Source: Acidimicrobiales bacterium
GTDB taxonomy: Bacteria; Actinomycetota; Acidimicrobiia; Acidimicrobiales; MedAcidi-G1
Length of the DNA: 64,000 bases
NCBI GenBank assembly: GCA_016845305.1
Contig: JAERSW010000039.1
Location: 1 to 64,000 of the forward strand
Direction of reading: 5' to 3'
A program made the position numbers and the translations under genes. Positions 19,170-27,607 of the stretch are shown piece by piece. Below the pieces are notes generated by a model. It made no database searches. It was not told the origin of the DNA and saw only the letters and a list, made by a program, of their open reading frames with translations. Every line of letters begins with the position of its first letter. Positions within the stretch are counted from its first letter, which is position 1.

Positions 19170-20351
19170 TCAGGTGAGCGCGGCGAGGGCCGGGACGTCC
19201 AGCTCGGCGTCGGTCAGGCCCCCGTGGCGGCCGATCAGGTGGATCGAGGTGTGCTCGGCGGCGTCGACGAAGGCCACCGGCTCCCGGGCCACCAGCGCCA
19301 CGTCGCCGAGGCGGCGCCGGGCCGCGTCGGTCACCACCGGACCCAGCCAGCCGTCGGCCAGTACCCGGTCGACGCCGACCACCCAGGCCAGGTCGCCGAA
19401 GGCCTCCTCGCAGGCCACCCGGAGTTCGGTCGCCGAGCCGGGGCGGGCGTGCAGCCACCGGAACCGGGCCTCGCCGCTCTGCCCGTCGACCAGCGAGGTC
19501 ACCTCCGACGGGAGCTCGACGAGGCGGTCGTCGACGTGGACCTGGCCGTGGTCGGCGGTCACCACCAGGGCCGTGCCGGCCGGGAGCCGGTCCAACAGGT
19601 CGGCCACCATGGCGTCGCAGGCCGCCAGCTCGGCGTCGTAGCGGTCGCCCAGGCCGAACTCGTGGGCCGTGCGGTCCACGTCGTCCCAGTAGGCGTAGGT
19701 GAACGGCTCGCCGGACCCCACGCACGCCAGCACCGCGTCGACCAGGCCACTGCGGTCCCGGTAGCCGACGAGGCGGGCGTCGGACAGGTGGGCGGCGGTG
19801 AAGCCCGAGCCGAGGAAGGCCTCGCGGGTCACCACGGGCGGCCACTGGTCCTCGAAGAGCGGGCACGGCTGGAAGGCCCTCGGATCGTGCCGGTGTCGGG
19901 CATCGCCGCCTCCGGTGCTCCACCGCAGGGCGTTCAGGACCTCGTCGTGGGGTGCCGCTCCCCCACCCACGGCGATCCGGTAGCCGACCACCCCGTGCTC
20001 GCCCGGCGGCACCCCCGTGGAGATGGAGGTGAGGGCGGCGGCCGTGGTGGTGGGCGCCACGGTGGTGATCGGACCACCGGCCATACCGGCCAGCGTGGGG
20101 GCGACCGCACGCCGCGCCCGGAGCTGGTGCCATCCCAGGCCGTCGAGGACCAGCAGGACCGTCCGGGACGCTCCGGCCACCTCGGCGGGGAGCCACGACG
20201 GCCACCCCCCGGCGACCTCCGGCCCGTCGACCAGGGCGGGGACGAGGCGGGTCACGCAGGCATCGCCGTAGTCGGGCAGGCGGGGCCCGTCGGGCGCCGC
20301 CCCGTTCTCGGGCGTCCGGCCCGCGGGGCCCGTCGACACATCCGGCTCCAT
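19170..20351 (-). CDS. Type I phosphodiesterase/nucleotide pyrophosphatase-like hydrolase
   Basis: 393 aa alkaline-phosphatase-superfamily protein. VLLVLDGLGWHQL supplies the first metal Asp, TTVAPTTTAAALTSISTG the nucleophile Thr region, YWDDVDRTAHEFG and VVTADHGQVHVDD the remaining Asp/His ligands. No signal peptide is visible. It probably hydrolyses a phosphodiester or pyrophosphate; the substrate is unknown. It is divergent from the Rrf2 gene over 37 bp, with TACCTT 9 bases before its own ATG. Confidence 0.88.
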   Translation of the reverse strand: MEPDVSTGPAGRTPENGAAPDGPRLPDYGDACVTRLVPALVDGPEVAGGWPSWLPAEVAGASRTVLLVLDGLGWHQLRARRAVAPTLAGMAGGPITTVAPTTTAAALTSISTGVPPGEHGVVGYRIAVGGGAAPHDEVLNALRWSTGGGDARHRHDPRAFQPCPLFEDQWPPVVTREAFLGSGFTAAHLSDARLVGYRDRSGLVDAVLACVGSGEPFTYAYWDDVDRTAHEFGLGDRYDAELAACDAMVADLLDRLPAGTALVVTADHGQVHVDDRLVELPSEVTSLVDGQSGEARFRWLHARPGSATELRVACEEAFGDLAWVVGVDRVLADGWLGPVVTDAARRRLGDVALVAREPVAFVDAAEHTSIHLIGRHGGLTDAELDVPALAALT

Positions 20352-20360
20352 GCGCCTGCG

Positions 20361-20380
20361 AAGGTAGCGGCGCCTAGGAT
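20361..20380. promoter_or_regulatory. Divergent -10-like elements (phosphodiesterase / Rrf2)
   Basis: Minus-strand TACCTT (20361-20366) is 9 bases before the ATG at 20351, and plus-strand TAGGAT (20375-20380) is 8 bases before the GTG at 20389. An Rrf2 protein bound here could control both directions; no clear operator palindrome was found. Confidence 0.4.
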
Positions 20381-20388
20381 CGACCGCC

Positions 20389-20829
20389 GTGAAGGTCTCG
20401 ACGCGGGGCGACTACGCCAGCCGCGCCCTCCTGTCGCTCGCCCTCCACGGCGACGACCAGACGCCCCGCTCGGTCCGCGACGTGGCCGATCGGACCGGCC
20501 TCCCCCAGCCCTACCTTGAGCAGATCCTGCTCGCCCTGAAGGGCGCCGGCCTGGTGCGGTCCAAGCGGGGGGTGGGCGGCGGGTACGTCCTCGCCCGGGA
20601 ACCGTCGACCATCCTGCTGTCGCAGATCGTCGCCGCCGTGGACGGCCCCATCGTGGCCGGCGACTTCGGCGACCCGCACACCGGTGGCGCCTGCGACCAC
20701 GAGGGCCAGTGCGTGCTGCTGTCCATCTGGGCCGGGGTCGGCGACCACATGCAGGCCTACCTCGACTCGTTCACGCTGGCCGACATCGCCGAGATGGCCC
20801 GCGGCGAGGCCGCCTGGCCCGGCGCCTGA
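20389..20829 (+). CDS. Rrf2-family transcriptional regulator
   Basis: 146 aa. The N-terminal winged helix has KVSTRGDYASRALLSLA, LPQPYLEQILLALKGAGLV and KRGVGGGYVLAR, typical of Rrf2/IscR. The usual cluster-binding segment has three cysteines; here C102 and C108 remain (ACDHEGQC) but the third is absent. It could bind an iron-sulfur cluster with another ligand, or act as a thiol switch. GTG start, leaderless pattern. Confidence 0.92.
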   Translation: MKVSTRGDYASRALLSLALHGDDQTPRSVRDVADRTGLPQPYLEQILLALKGAGLVRSKRGVGGGYVLAREPSTILLSQIVAAVDGPIVAGDFGDPHTGGACDHEGQCVLLSIWAGVGDHMQAYLDSFTLADIAEMARGEAAWPGA

Positions 20830-20833
20830 TCCG

Positions 20834-20876
20834 GCACCCGATCCAGCGCCCGGTCCAGCACCCGATCCAGCATCGG
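20834..20876. repeat. 12-bp tandem repeat, three copies
   Basis: Three 12-bp units (consensus GCACCCGATCCA; the middle copy has two changes) and a partial fourth lie just after the Rrf2 stop, between convergent genes. No T-run follows, so it is not an obvious terminator. Confidence 0.7.
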
Positions 20877-20897
20877 GCCCACATCGACCCCCGGGGT

Positions 20898-21863
20898 TCA
20901 GGAGGGGCCGTCGGGTGCGCCGAGACCGTCCAGCAGTTCGGCCAGGTCGGCGGGAAGCGGCGATTCGACGCTGATTCGGTTTCCCCCGGAGGGATGGTCG
21001 AACGCCAGGTGGGCGGCGTGCAGGAACGGCCGCTCCAGCGACGCCACCCGGCCCCCGCCCGGTCGACCGGTCCGATCGCCTCCGTAGGCGGCGTCGCCGA
21101 CCAGGGGATGGCCGATGGCCGACAGGTGGACCCGGATCTGGTGGGTCCGGCCGGTCTCCAGCCGGCACTCCAGCAGCGACACCTCCGGTGGGCCCGTCCA
21201 GGCCTGCGCCTGCTCGTAGCGGGTCCGGGCCGGTCGTCCCGACGACATGACGGCCATCCGGGTCCGGTCGCGTCCCGAGCGGCCGATCGGACCGTCGACC
21301 ACCCCGGTGGGTGACTCCGGCCGCCCCCAGACCAACGCCCGGTACCGGCGCCCCACCGTCCGGTCGGCCAACTGGGCCACCAGGGAGGCATAGGCCGCCT
21401 CGGTGCGGGCCACGGCGAGCGCCCCCGAGGTGCCCTGGTCGAGGCGGTGCACGATGCCCGGGCGGGCCGCCGAGCCCACGCCGGCCAGGTCCGGCCACCG
21501 GGCCAGCAGGCCGTTGACCAGCGTGCCCTCGAGGTTGCCGGCACCCGGATGGACCACCAGGCCCGCCGGCTTGTCGACCACCAGCACCTGGTCGTCCTCG
21601 TGGAGGACCTCGACGGCCACCGACGGATCGGCCTGCGGCACGTGGTCGGCCTCGCGCCCCAGGTCGGCCACCACCAGCTCCTCGCCCTCGGCGACCCGCC
21701 GGGACCGCAACTCGACCACCGAGCCGTCGAGGCTGACCTGGCCCCGGTCGACGGCGTCGCCGGCCCGGCTCCGGCTCACGTCGGCCAGCAGGGCCACCAC
21801 GCGGTCGATCCGCTCGCCGGCCAGGACGGCCGGCACCACCTCCCGGAGGGCGGGCCCGGTCAC
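20898..21863 (-). CDS. rluD: RluD-type RNA pseudouridine synthase
   Basis: 321 aa. An N-terminal S4-like domain (DRGQVSLDGSVV) is followed by the RluA/RluD catalytic domain: VVDKPAGLVVHPG, the catalytic Asp in GIVHRLDQGTSGAL, and ETGRTHQIRVHL. It converts uridines in large-subunit rRNA to pseudouridine. The GTG at 21863 overlaps the lspA stop (GTGA), a common lspA-rluD pairing. The choice of RluD over other RluA-family members rests on this context. Confidence 0.93.
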   Translation of the reverse strand: MTGPALREVVPAVLAGERIDRVVALLADVSRSRAGDAVDRGQVSLDGSVVELRSRRVAEGEELVVADLGREADHVPQADPSVAVEVLHEDDQVLVVDKPAGLVVHPGAGNLEGTLVNGLLARWPDLAGVGSAARPGIVHRLDQGTSGALAVARTEAAYASLVAQLADRTVGRRYRALVWGRPESPTGVVDGPIGRSGRDRTRMAVMSSGRPARTRYEQAQAWTGPPEVSLLECRLETGRTHQIRVHLSAIGHPLVGDAAYGGDRTGRPGGGRVASLERPFLHAAHLAFDHPSGGNRISVESPLPADLAELLDGLGAPDGPS

Positions 21864-22333
21864 GGGGTCCGCCGCCCACGGAGGACGACGACCACGCCGC
21901 CCACCACGATCACCGCGTCGGCCAGGTTGAACACCGGCCACCACTGCAGGTCGACCATGTCGACCACCGCCCCGCTGAGCAGGCCGTCGTCGGCCCGGAA
22001 GGCCCGGTCGACCAGGTTGCCCAGCGCCCCACCGACCACCGCGCCGACCACGACCCGGGCCACCGCGTCCCGGGAGGTGGCCGCCATCCGGACGAGCACG
22101 GCGACCACGACGAGGACCAGGACGGCCAGCAGCGGGCCCCAGCCCTGACCGCGGCCGAAGGCGGCACCCGAGTTGTGGACGAGGTGGAGCCGCAGCGTCC
22201 AGACCAGGTCGATGGTGCGGTCGTCAAGGGCCTGCAGCGCCCACCACTTGGTGGCCTGGTCCAGGACCAGGACGACGACGCCGGCCAGGACCGGCGCCCG
22301 CCACCGGCCGCCGCGGCCGGTCGGGACGGTCAC
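21860..22333 (-). CDS. lspA: Lipoprotein signal peptidase
   Basis: 157 aa, four membrane helices. It cleaves the signal peptide of prolipoproteins after lipidation. The catalytic aspartates are in GALGNLVDR and FNLADAVIVVG, and LVHNSGAAFG is the other conserved loop. Two lipoprotein candidates in the window (LpqB and a TAP-type hydrolase) would be substrates. GTG start overlapping the preceding stop (GTGA). Confidence 0.96.
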   Translation of the reverse strand: MTVPTGRGGRWRAPVLAGVVVLVLDQATKWWALQALDDRTIDLVWTLRLHLVHNSGAAFGRGQGWGPLLAVLVLVVVAVLVRMAATSRDAVARVVVGAVVGGALGNLVDRAFRADDGLLSGAVVDMVDLQWWPVFNLADAVIVVGGVVVVLRGRRTP

Positions 22334-23058
22334 CGGCGACCCAGGCCCCCGGCCTTGAACTCGACCCGCTCGGCGGCCCACGGAATGGCCTTGAGGCGTT
22401 CCTTGGGGACGTTCTTGCCCGACACCACGCACACGCCGTAGACGCCGCGGCGGATGCGGTCCAGCGCGGCGTCGATCTCGTCCACGGCGGCGCGGGCCTG
22501 GGCGCTCAGGGCCAGGTCGAGGTCCCGTTCGACGGCCAGGGTGTCGCCCTCGCCCGACTCGTCGTCGAACTGGACGTCGCCGGGGTCGCGGTCCTCGAGC
22601 AGGGCGTCGGCCTCGGCCTGGAGGTTGTCGGCGCTCTGCACGTACCGGGCCCGCTCGGCCAGCAGGGCCTTCTTCTGCTCGTCGAGGAACACCTTCCCGA
22701 ACGGCGACTTTGCCTTTTTCGGAGGGGCCTTCTTGGTGGGGGCCGGCTTCTTGGCCGGTGCCGCCGTCTTCGCCGCCGGCTTCTTCGCTGGCGCCTTCTT
22801 GGCCGGTGCAGCCTTCTTCGCGGGGGCCGCCTTCTTCGCCGCCGGCTTCTTCGCAGCAGCCTTCTTCACGGGGGCCTTCTTGGCGGGGGCCGCCTTCTTC
22901 GCCGCCGGCTTCTTCGCAGCAGCCTTCTTCACGGGGGCCTTCTTGGCGGGGGCCGCCTTCTTCGCCGCCGGCTTCTTGGCCGGGGCCTTCTTGGCGGGGG
23001 CCGCCTTCTTCGCCGCCGGCTTCTTCGCAGCAGCCTTCTTCGCCGCCTTCTCGGCCAT
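22330..23058 (-). CDS. TraR/DksA-like protein with Lys/Ala-rich N-terminal tail
   Basis: 242 aa. Residues 1-115 are a low-complexity Lys/Ala/Pro tail like those of histone H1-like and HupB C-terminal tails, likely to bind nucleic acid. The C-terminal part has the DksA/TraR coiled coil (ALLAERARYVQSADNLQAEA, RAAVDEIDAALDRI) and the YGVCVVSGKNVPKERL segment. The normal four zinc cysteines are reduced to one. It may bind RNA polymerase or the chromosome, but loss of zinc makes a classical DksA role uncertain. It sits between divIVA and lspA. Confidence 0.8.
   Translation of the reverse strand: MAEKAAKKAAAKKPAAKKAAPAKKAPAKKPAAKKAAPAKKAPVKKAAAKKPAAKKAAPAKKAPVKKAAAKKPAAKKAAPAKKAAPAKKAPAKKPAAKTAAPAKKPAPTKKAPPKKAKSPFGKVFLDEQKKALLAERARYVQSADNLQAEADALLEDRDPGDVQFDDESGEGDTLAVERDLDLALSAQARAAVDEIDAALDRIRRGVYGVCVVSGKNVPKERLKAIPWAAERVEFKAGGLGRR
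22821..23043 (-). repeat. 63-bp tandem repeats encoding the Lys/Ala tail
   Basis: Near-identical 63-bp units (21 codons) start at 22821, 22884 and 22947, with a shorter 48-bp step to a fourth at 22995. Each encodes blocks of the KKAPAKKAAAKKPA type. Such in-frame repeats expand and contract easily, so tail length may vary among strains. Confidence 0.9.
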
Positions 23059-23151
23059 GGCACTCTTCTCCTCGGGGAAGCGGTCGACCGACCGGTTCCG
23101 ATGGGCCGGGGAGCGTACCGGGTTCGGAACCCGACGCCGTGGACGCTCCGG

Positions 23152-23937
23152 TCAGGAACCGTCGTCGGCGAAGAAGGCGTCCAGGTCGGCGTCGTCGCCC
23201 ACCACGTCGCCATCCGGAGGTCGCTGGTCGACGGGTCGGATCGGGGTGACCACGTCGGAGGCCAGCCGGGCCTGCTCGGACCAACGGGGCTCGGGAAGCT
23301 CCGCCTCGGTCGACGGCACCTGGGAGGCGCGTGACGGCAGCGGGGGCAACGGAGCGTCCTCGGGCGCCGTCGAGGCCACGGGAGCCGGCCCGACTGACGC
23401 CGTCGGGGCGGGCGCCACGCCGGTGGGTCGCTCGTCGATGCCCTCCACCAGGTCCTGGAGGTCGGCGATGGCCCGCAGGAGGCGGGCACGGTGTGCGGCC
23501 ACGTGGCCAGCGGTCACGTCGACCTCCTCCAGCACGCGGTCCCGACGACCCTCCGCCTCGGCCACCTCGGCATCCATCCGGACCCGGCCCGATTCGATGA
23601 CGGCACGGACCTCGTCCTCGGCGGCCGACCTCAGCTCGGCTACCTCGGCCCGGGCATCGGCCACGATGCGGGCCGCCTCGGCCTCCGCGGTGGCGATGCC
23701 GGCCTCGGCGGTGGCCCGGGCGGCACGGGCCACCTCGAGCTCCTCCTCCAGTTGGCGCTCGGCCAACGTGGCCCGCTCGTCGGCCCGTCGGGCCGAGGCG
23801 CGCAGGTCGGCCAGCGCACGAGCCGAGCGGTCCAGGAGGGCGTCGACCTCCGTGGGGTCGTAGCCCCGCATCTTCGTCCCGAACTGCCCGTCCTCCAGCT
23901 CGTGGAGAAGGTCATCGAGCGCCTGACGGCCATCCAT
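23152..23937 (-). CDS. divIVA: DivIVA/Wag31-like polar growth protein
   Basis: 261 aa. The N-terminal lipid-binding DivIVA motif is FGTKMRGYDPTEVDALLD (residues 19-36), followed by a long Ala/Glu-rich coiled coil to about residue 165 and an acidic, proline-rich tail ending DADLDAFFADDGS. It probably marks curved membrane at poles or septa and recruits wall synthesis, consistent with its place beside sepF and yggT. TAGCCT (23944-23949) is 6 bases before the ATG, so a local promoter is likely. Confidence 0.9.
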   Translation of the reverse strand: MDGRQALDDLLHELEDGQFGTKMRGYDPTEVDALLDRSARALADLRASARRADERATLAERQLEEELEVARAARATAEAGIATAEAEAARIVADARAEVAELRSAAEDEVRAVIESGRVRMDAEVAEAEGRRDRVLEEVDVTAGHVAAHRARLLRAIADLQDLVEGIDERPTGVAPAPTASVGPAPVASTAPEDAPLPPLPSRASQVPSTEAELPEPRWSEQARLASDVVTPIRPVDQRPPDGDVVGDDADLDAFFADDGS

Positions 23938-24089
23938 TCCCTCAGGCTACCGCCCACCCTCCCCGGGATCGGGGCACCCCACCGCTGGGTGTTCCGTCGG
24001 GCCACGGCACCCGCCGTGGGGCGTCCGTGCAGGTCCGACGGGGTTTCGGCGGTCTGGAACACCCGACCGGGACGCCGGACCGGGACGCG

Positions 24090-24344
24090 TCAGCAGCCCA
24101 GGATCCCCATCAGGATCGACAGGCCGAAGAAGGCCACGATGGGCGACAGGTCGAGCGCCATGCCACCCATGCGGACCGGCGGCAGGAGCCGTCGGAGCGG
24201 CAGCAGGACCGGGTCGGTGATCGTGTACAGGAAGCCGGCCACCGGGGCCATGGCGCCGTCCGCCGAGATGGGGAACCAGCTCAACAGGACCCGGACCACG
24301 AGGACCAGCAGGTAGAGCTGGAGCAGGATGCACACCACCGCCAT
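24090..24344 (-). CDS. yggT: YggT-family membrane protein
   Basis: 84 aa with two hydrophobic helices. LSWFPIS, DPVLLPLRRLLPP and LDLSPIVAFFGLSIL are the family hallmarks. YggT proteins are encoded next to sepF and divIVA in most Gram-positive bacteria and are thought to act in division or osmotic adaptation; the mechanism is not known. It follows sepF by 27 bp. Confidence 0.93.
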   Translation of the reverse strand: MAVVCILLQLYLLVLVVRVLLSWFPISADGAMAPVAGFLYTITDPVLLPLRRLLPPVRMGGMALDLSPIVAFFGLSILMGILGC

Positions 24345-24371
24345 CGGACCGCTCCCCTTCCCCGCCGAGCC

Positions 24372-24875
24372 TCAGTCCGCGAAGCGCCGGCGGTCCTCGT
24401 CCGACACCTCGACGTCGGACGGGGTCAGCAGGTACACCTGGTTGGTGATCCGCTCCATCTGGCCCTCGGCGCCGTAGCAGACACCGCTGGCGAAGTCGAT
24501 GATCCGGCGGGACAACTCGGCGTCGACGCCCTGGAGGTTGACGATGACCGGCTGGCCGGCCTTGAAGCGGTCGGCCATCTCCTGCACGTCGTTGAACGAC
24601 CCCGGCGTGACCGTGGACGGCCGGGCCGCGGTGGCCGGCTTGAGCGGGCGGACCGTACCGGTGGGCTCGGCGGGCAGCATCCGCACCGTCCGCGACTGCT
24701 CCACCGGCGCCTGGACGGGTGTCAGGATCGGACGCGCCGTGCCGTCGTCCTCCGCAGCGGCGCGCGCCTCGGCGAACTCGGTCGACGACAGCGGCCCCCG
24801 GAGCAGGGGCTCCTCGGCGAGGTCGCCGTAGGCGTCGTCCGATCCGAGGCCCAGCCACATCATGAGCTTCTTCAT
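24372..24875 (-). CDS. sepF: Cell division protein SepF
   Basis: 167 aa. The N-terminal amphipathic segment MKKLMMWLGLG anchors to the membrane, a variable linker follows, and the C-terminal SepF domain has FKAGQPVIVNLQG and RRIIDFASGVCYG. SepF polymers tether FtsZ to the membrane; actinobacteria lack FtsA and use SepF instead. The C-terminal FtsZ peptide it would bind is intact in the ftsZ product of this locus. Confidence 0.95.
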   Translation of the reverse strand: MKKLMMWLGLGSDDAYGDLAEEPLLRGPLSSTEFAEARAAAEDDGTARPILTPVQAPVEQSRTVRMLPAEPTGTVRPLKPATAARPSTVTPGSFNDVQEMADRFKAGQPVIVNLQGVDAELSRRIIDFASGVCYGAEGQMERITNQVYLLTPSDVEVSDEDRRRFAD

Positions 24876-24897
24876 GGTCGCCCGATGGTACCCGTCG

Positions 24898-25599
24898 TCA
24901 CGCGCCCGGCCGCGGCGGCCGGTCGCCGAACAGGGCCCGGCCGACCCTGACCATCGTGGAGCCGTGCTCGACGGCGAGGTCCAGGTCGTCCGTCATGCCC
25001 ATGGAGAGCTCGTCGAGCCCGAGGTCGGCGGCCAGACGGGCCACCGTGGCGAAGCAGGTGGCCGTGGCCGTGGGATCGTCCTGGACTCCGACGGTCATGA
25101 GCCCGGCCACCACGAGCCCGCCGTCGGTGGCCCGTTCGACCAGGTCGGCCACCCCGGCCGGCGGGCAGCCCCCCTTGTCGGGCGACCCGGCGGGATCGAC
25201 CTGGACCAGGATGCGGGCGCCCGGCACCCGCTTCGCCAACTCGTCGACCAGCGACGTCCGGTCGACCGTCTGCCAGAGCGAGACCAGCGATCCGAGTTGG
25301 CGGACCTTCTTCCGTTGGACGCCGCCGATCATGTGCCATTCCAACGTCGCATCGGTGCCGGCGCCGTCCGATGCGGCCATCTCCCCGGCCTTGCCCAACA
25401 GTTCCTGGGCGTAGTTCTCGCCCACCGCCCGGTGCCCGGCGGCCACGACGGCCCGCACGGCGTCGACCCCGAAGGCCTTGGTCACGGGCAGCAGGCGGGT
25501 CCGTCCGCCGCTGGCCGACCGGAGGCGGGCCTCCACCTCGCCGATCCGGTCGGCGACCCGTTCCCGGTCCACGGGCCCGGCGGCGCCGTCGGCGGTCAT
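24898..25599 (-). CDS. YggS/PLPBP-type pyridoxal phosphate homeostasis protein
   Basis: 233 aa single-domain alanine-racemase fold. The lysine that carries PLP is in LLPVTKAF; GENYAQELLGKA, WHMIGGVQRKKVRQL, GLMTVG and SMGMTDDLDLAVEHGSTMVRVG follow. The usual HxIGxLQxNK is GGVQRKK here. It binds PLP and buffers its pool without known catalysis. The ATG overlaps the pgeF stop (ATGA). Confidence 0.94.
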   Translation of the reverse strand: MTADGAAGPVDRERVADRIGEVEARLRSASGGRTRLLPVTKAFGVDAVRAVVAAGHRAVGENYAQELLGKAGEMAASDGAGTDATLEWHMIGGVQRKKVRQLGSLVSLWQTVDRTSLVDELAKRVPGARILVQVDPAGSPDKGGCPPAGVADLVERATDGGLVVAGLMTVGVQDDPTATATCFATVARLAADLGLDELSMGMTDDLDLAVEHGSTMVRVGRALFGDRPPRPGA

Positions 25600-26348
25600 C
25601 CCGCGGTCTCCCGTGCCGGTTCCATCCAGGCCAGCATCGCCTGTCGGCACGTCGTGCCGGTGGCCCGGAACGACCAATGGCGGTCGTCGCAGGACGTGCA
25701 GGTCCCGTCGAACGCGGCGGTCACGCCCCGCCGCCCGAGGGCCACGGCCACCGCTGCGGCGAGGTCCAGGGCCGGTCGACCATCGACGGTCTCGGCGGCC
25801 ACCTCGGCACCGAAGGTCGCCACGAGGTCGGCCAGGTCGTCCGCGCCGAACTCGTAGCAGCAGGGCCCGATGTGCGGGCCCACCACCGCCACCACTCCCC
25901 CGGCGTCCGGTCCGTCCCACCCCCCGTCGAGATCGGCGAGTGCGTCGAGGGCGGCGTCGAGGACGCCAGAGGCCAGGCCACGCCAACCGGCATGGACGGC
26001 GGCGATCGCCGAGCCCCCGAGGAGGGCCACGGGCACGCAGTCGGCCACCCGGATCGACAGGGCGACGCCCGGCCGATCGGTCACCGCCGCGTCGGCCGGC
26101 ACCCCGGAGGCTGCACCCGCTCGGTCGACCACGGCCACGGTGGCCCCGTGCACCTGATCGAGGGCCGTCCAGGGACGGGGGGCGTCGGCCAACAGGCCGG
26201 CCGGCGGGATGCCGTCAGTGGCAGGCAGGCGTCCCGGGCCACCGACGGCGACGTCACCCGGAGCGACGTCGCCGTCGGCGACCTCGGACATGACGACCAG
26301 GGCGGTCTGGCCCGACGGGAGACTCCGCCGGGCCAGTTCCCGGGCCAT
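25596..26348 (-). CDS. pgeF: PgeF/YfiH-type peptidoglycan editing factor
   Basis: 250 aa. Copper/zinc-site motifs of the YfiH (laccase-domain) family are present: LDQVHGATV, VADCVPVAL and AVHAGWRGLASGVL, then GPHIGPCCYEFG. In E. coli PgeF removes wrongly incorporated residues from UDP-MurNAc peptides; its position directly after ftsZ suits a role in wall precursor quality. It lies 6 bp after the ftsZ stop. Confidence 0.92.
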   Translation of the reverse strand: MARELARRSLPSGQTALVVMSEVADGDVAPGDVAVGGPGRLPATDGIPPAGLLADAPRPWTALDQVHGATVAVVDRAGAASGVPADAAVTDRPGVALSIRVADCVPVALLGGSAIAAVHAGWRGLASGVLDAALDALADLDGGWDGPDAGGVVAVVGPHIGPCCYEFGADDLADLVATFGAEVAAETVDGRPALDLAAAVAVALGRRGVTAAFDGTCTSCDDRHWSFRATGTTCRQAMLAWMEPARETAG

Positions 26349-26354
26349 CGGCCC

Positions 26355-27419
26355 CTACCTGAGGAAGCTCGGCACGTCGAGGTCGTCGTCGCCGGCCGCG
26401 GCGAACGCCTCGCCGAGGGCGTCGTCGCCCCGCAACGGCTGCGCCGGGGTGGCCGCCGGACGGTCGCCGTCCCAGCGGTCGAAGCCGGCGGCGATCACCG
26501 TGACGCGGACGTCGTCCCCCATCTCGTCGTCCACGACGGCGCCGAAGATGATGTTGGCGTCGGGGTGGGCCACGCCGTGGACGACCTCGGCGGCCTCGTT
26601 GACCTCGAACAGGCCCAGGTCGCGCGGACCGGAGATGTTCAGCAGGATGCCCCGGGCGCCCTCGATGGAGGCCTCCAGCATGGGGCTGGAGATGGCCTTG
26701 CGGGCCGCGTTCAGCGCCCGACCCTCGCCGGTGGCCTGTCCCACACCCATGAGCGCCGAGCCGGCCCCCTGCATGACGGTGCGGACGTCGGCGAAGTCGG
26801 TGTTGATGAGGCCGGGCGTGGTGATCAGGGTGGTGATGCCCTGGACGCCCTGGAGGAGGACCTCGTCCGCCGTGTCGAAGGCGTTCAGCAGCGGGGTCTT
26901 GTCGTCGGAGACGTCGAGCAGACGGTCGTTGGGGATGACGATCTGGGTGTCGACCTTCTCCTTGAGCTGGACGATGCCCTGCTCGGCCTGGACCGAACGG
27001 CGCCGGCCCTCGAAGGTGAACGGTCGGGTGACCACGCCGATGGTCAGGGCGCCGGAGGCCCGGGCCACCTCGGCCACGATGGGGGCGCCACCGGTGCCGG
27101 TTCCGCCGCCCTCGCCGGCGGTGATGAACACCATGTCGGCGCCGTCCAGGGCCTCCTCGATCTCGGCACGATGGTCCTCGGCGGCCTGGCGGCCGATGTC
27201 CGGATCACTGCCCGCACCGAGGCCACGGGTGAGTTCGCGGCCGATGTCCAGCTTGACGTCGGCGTCGCTCATCAGGAGCGCCTGGGCGTCGGTGTTCACG
27301 GCGATGAACTCGACGCCCTTGAGCCCGGCGTCGATCATCCGGTTCACGGCGTTGACGCCGGCCCCGCCGACGCCCACCACCTTGATCACGGCCAGGTAGT
27401 TCTGCGGGTTCCCCACCAT
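26355..27419 (-). CDS. ftsZ: Cell division GTPase FtsZ
   Basis: 354 aa tubulin homologue that forms the cytokinetic ring. [16 protein letters not shown] is the N-terminal nucleotide loop, the tubulin signature GGGTGTG is at 104-110, and [11 protein letters not shown] is the T7 region. The C-terminal tail is short and ends in [11 protein letters not shown], the conserved peptide bound by SepF and FtsW. Start ATG 27419 has an excellent AGGAGG five bases upstream; open frame beyond it lies in the promoter region. Confidence 0.98.
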   Translation of the reverse strand: MVGNPQNYLAVIKVVGVGGAGVNAVNRMIDAGLKGVEFIAVNTDAQALLMSDADVKLDIGRELTRGLGAGSDPDIGRQAAEDHRAEIEEALDGADMVFITAGEGGGTGTGGAPIVAEVARASGALTIGVVTRPFTFEGRRRSVQAEQGIVQLKEKVDTQIVIPNDRLLDVSDDKTPLLNAFDTADEVLLQGVQGITTLITTPGLINTDFADVRTVMQGAGSALMGVGQATGEGRALNAARKAISSPMLEASIEGARGILLNISGPRDLGLFEVNEAAEVVHGVAHPDANIIFGAVVDDEMGDDVRVTVIAAGFDRWDGDRPAATPAQPLRGDDALGEAFAAAGDDDLDVPSFLR

Positions 27420-27480
27420 CGTTGCCTCCTGCTGTCCTGCTCGATCCTGGTTGGTCCTGCAACCGGTGGGCACGCGGAGT

Positions 27481-27499
27481 AACCCTCAAGTCGAGGTTT
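27481..27499. promoter_or_regulatory. Imperfect palindrome in the ftsZ leader
   Basis: AACCCTC and GAGGTTT flank AAGTC, matching as an inverted repeat except at one base pair. It lies between the ftsZ promoter and the ribosome-binding site, where an operator or RNA hairpin could act. No regulator is assigned. Confidence 0.4.
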
Positions 27500-27535
27500 A
27501 GAGTTGGGATCAGTCGACCCCGATCAGTGGTCGGA

Positions 27536-27565
27536 AGACTACGGCGAGTGGTCGTCGAACGTCAA
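27536..27565 (-). promoter_or_regulatory. ftsZ promoter TTGACG-N18-TAGTCT
   Basis: On the minus strand TTGACG (27560-27565) and TAGTCT (27536-27541) are 18 bases apart, the best housekeeping-type promoter in the division locus. It would give a leader of about 110 bases. ftsZ can thus be transcribed apart from the long mraZ-ftsQ unit. Confidence 0.65.
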
Positions 27566-27607
27566 CCCTCTGCGGAAGCCCCGTCAGCGGCCCCGTCAGA
27601 AGCCCCG

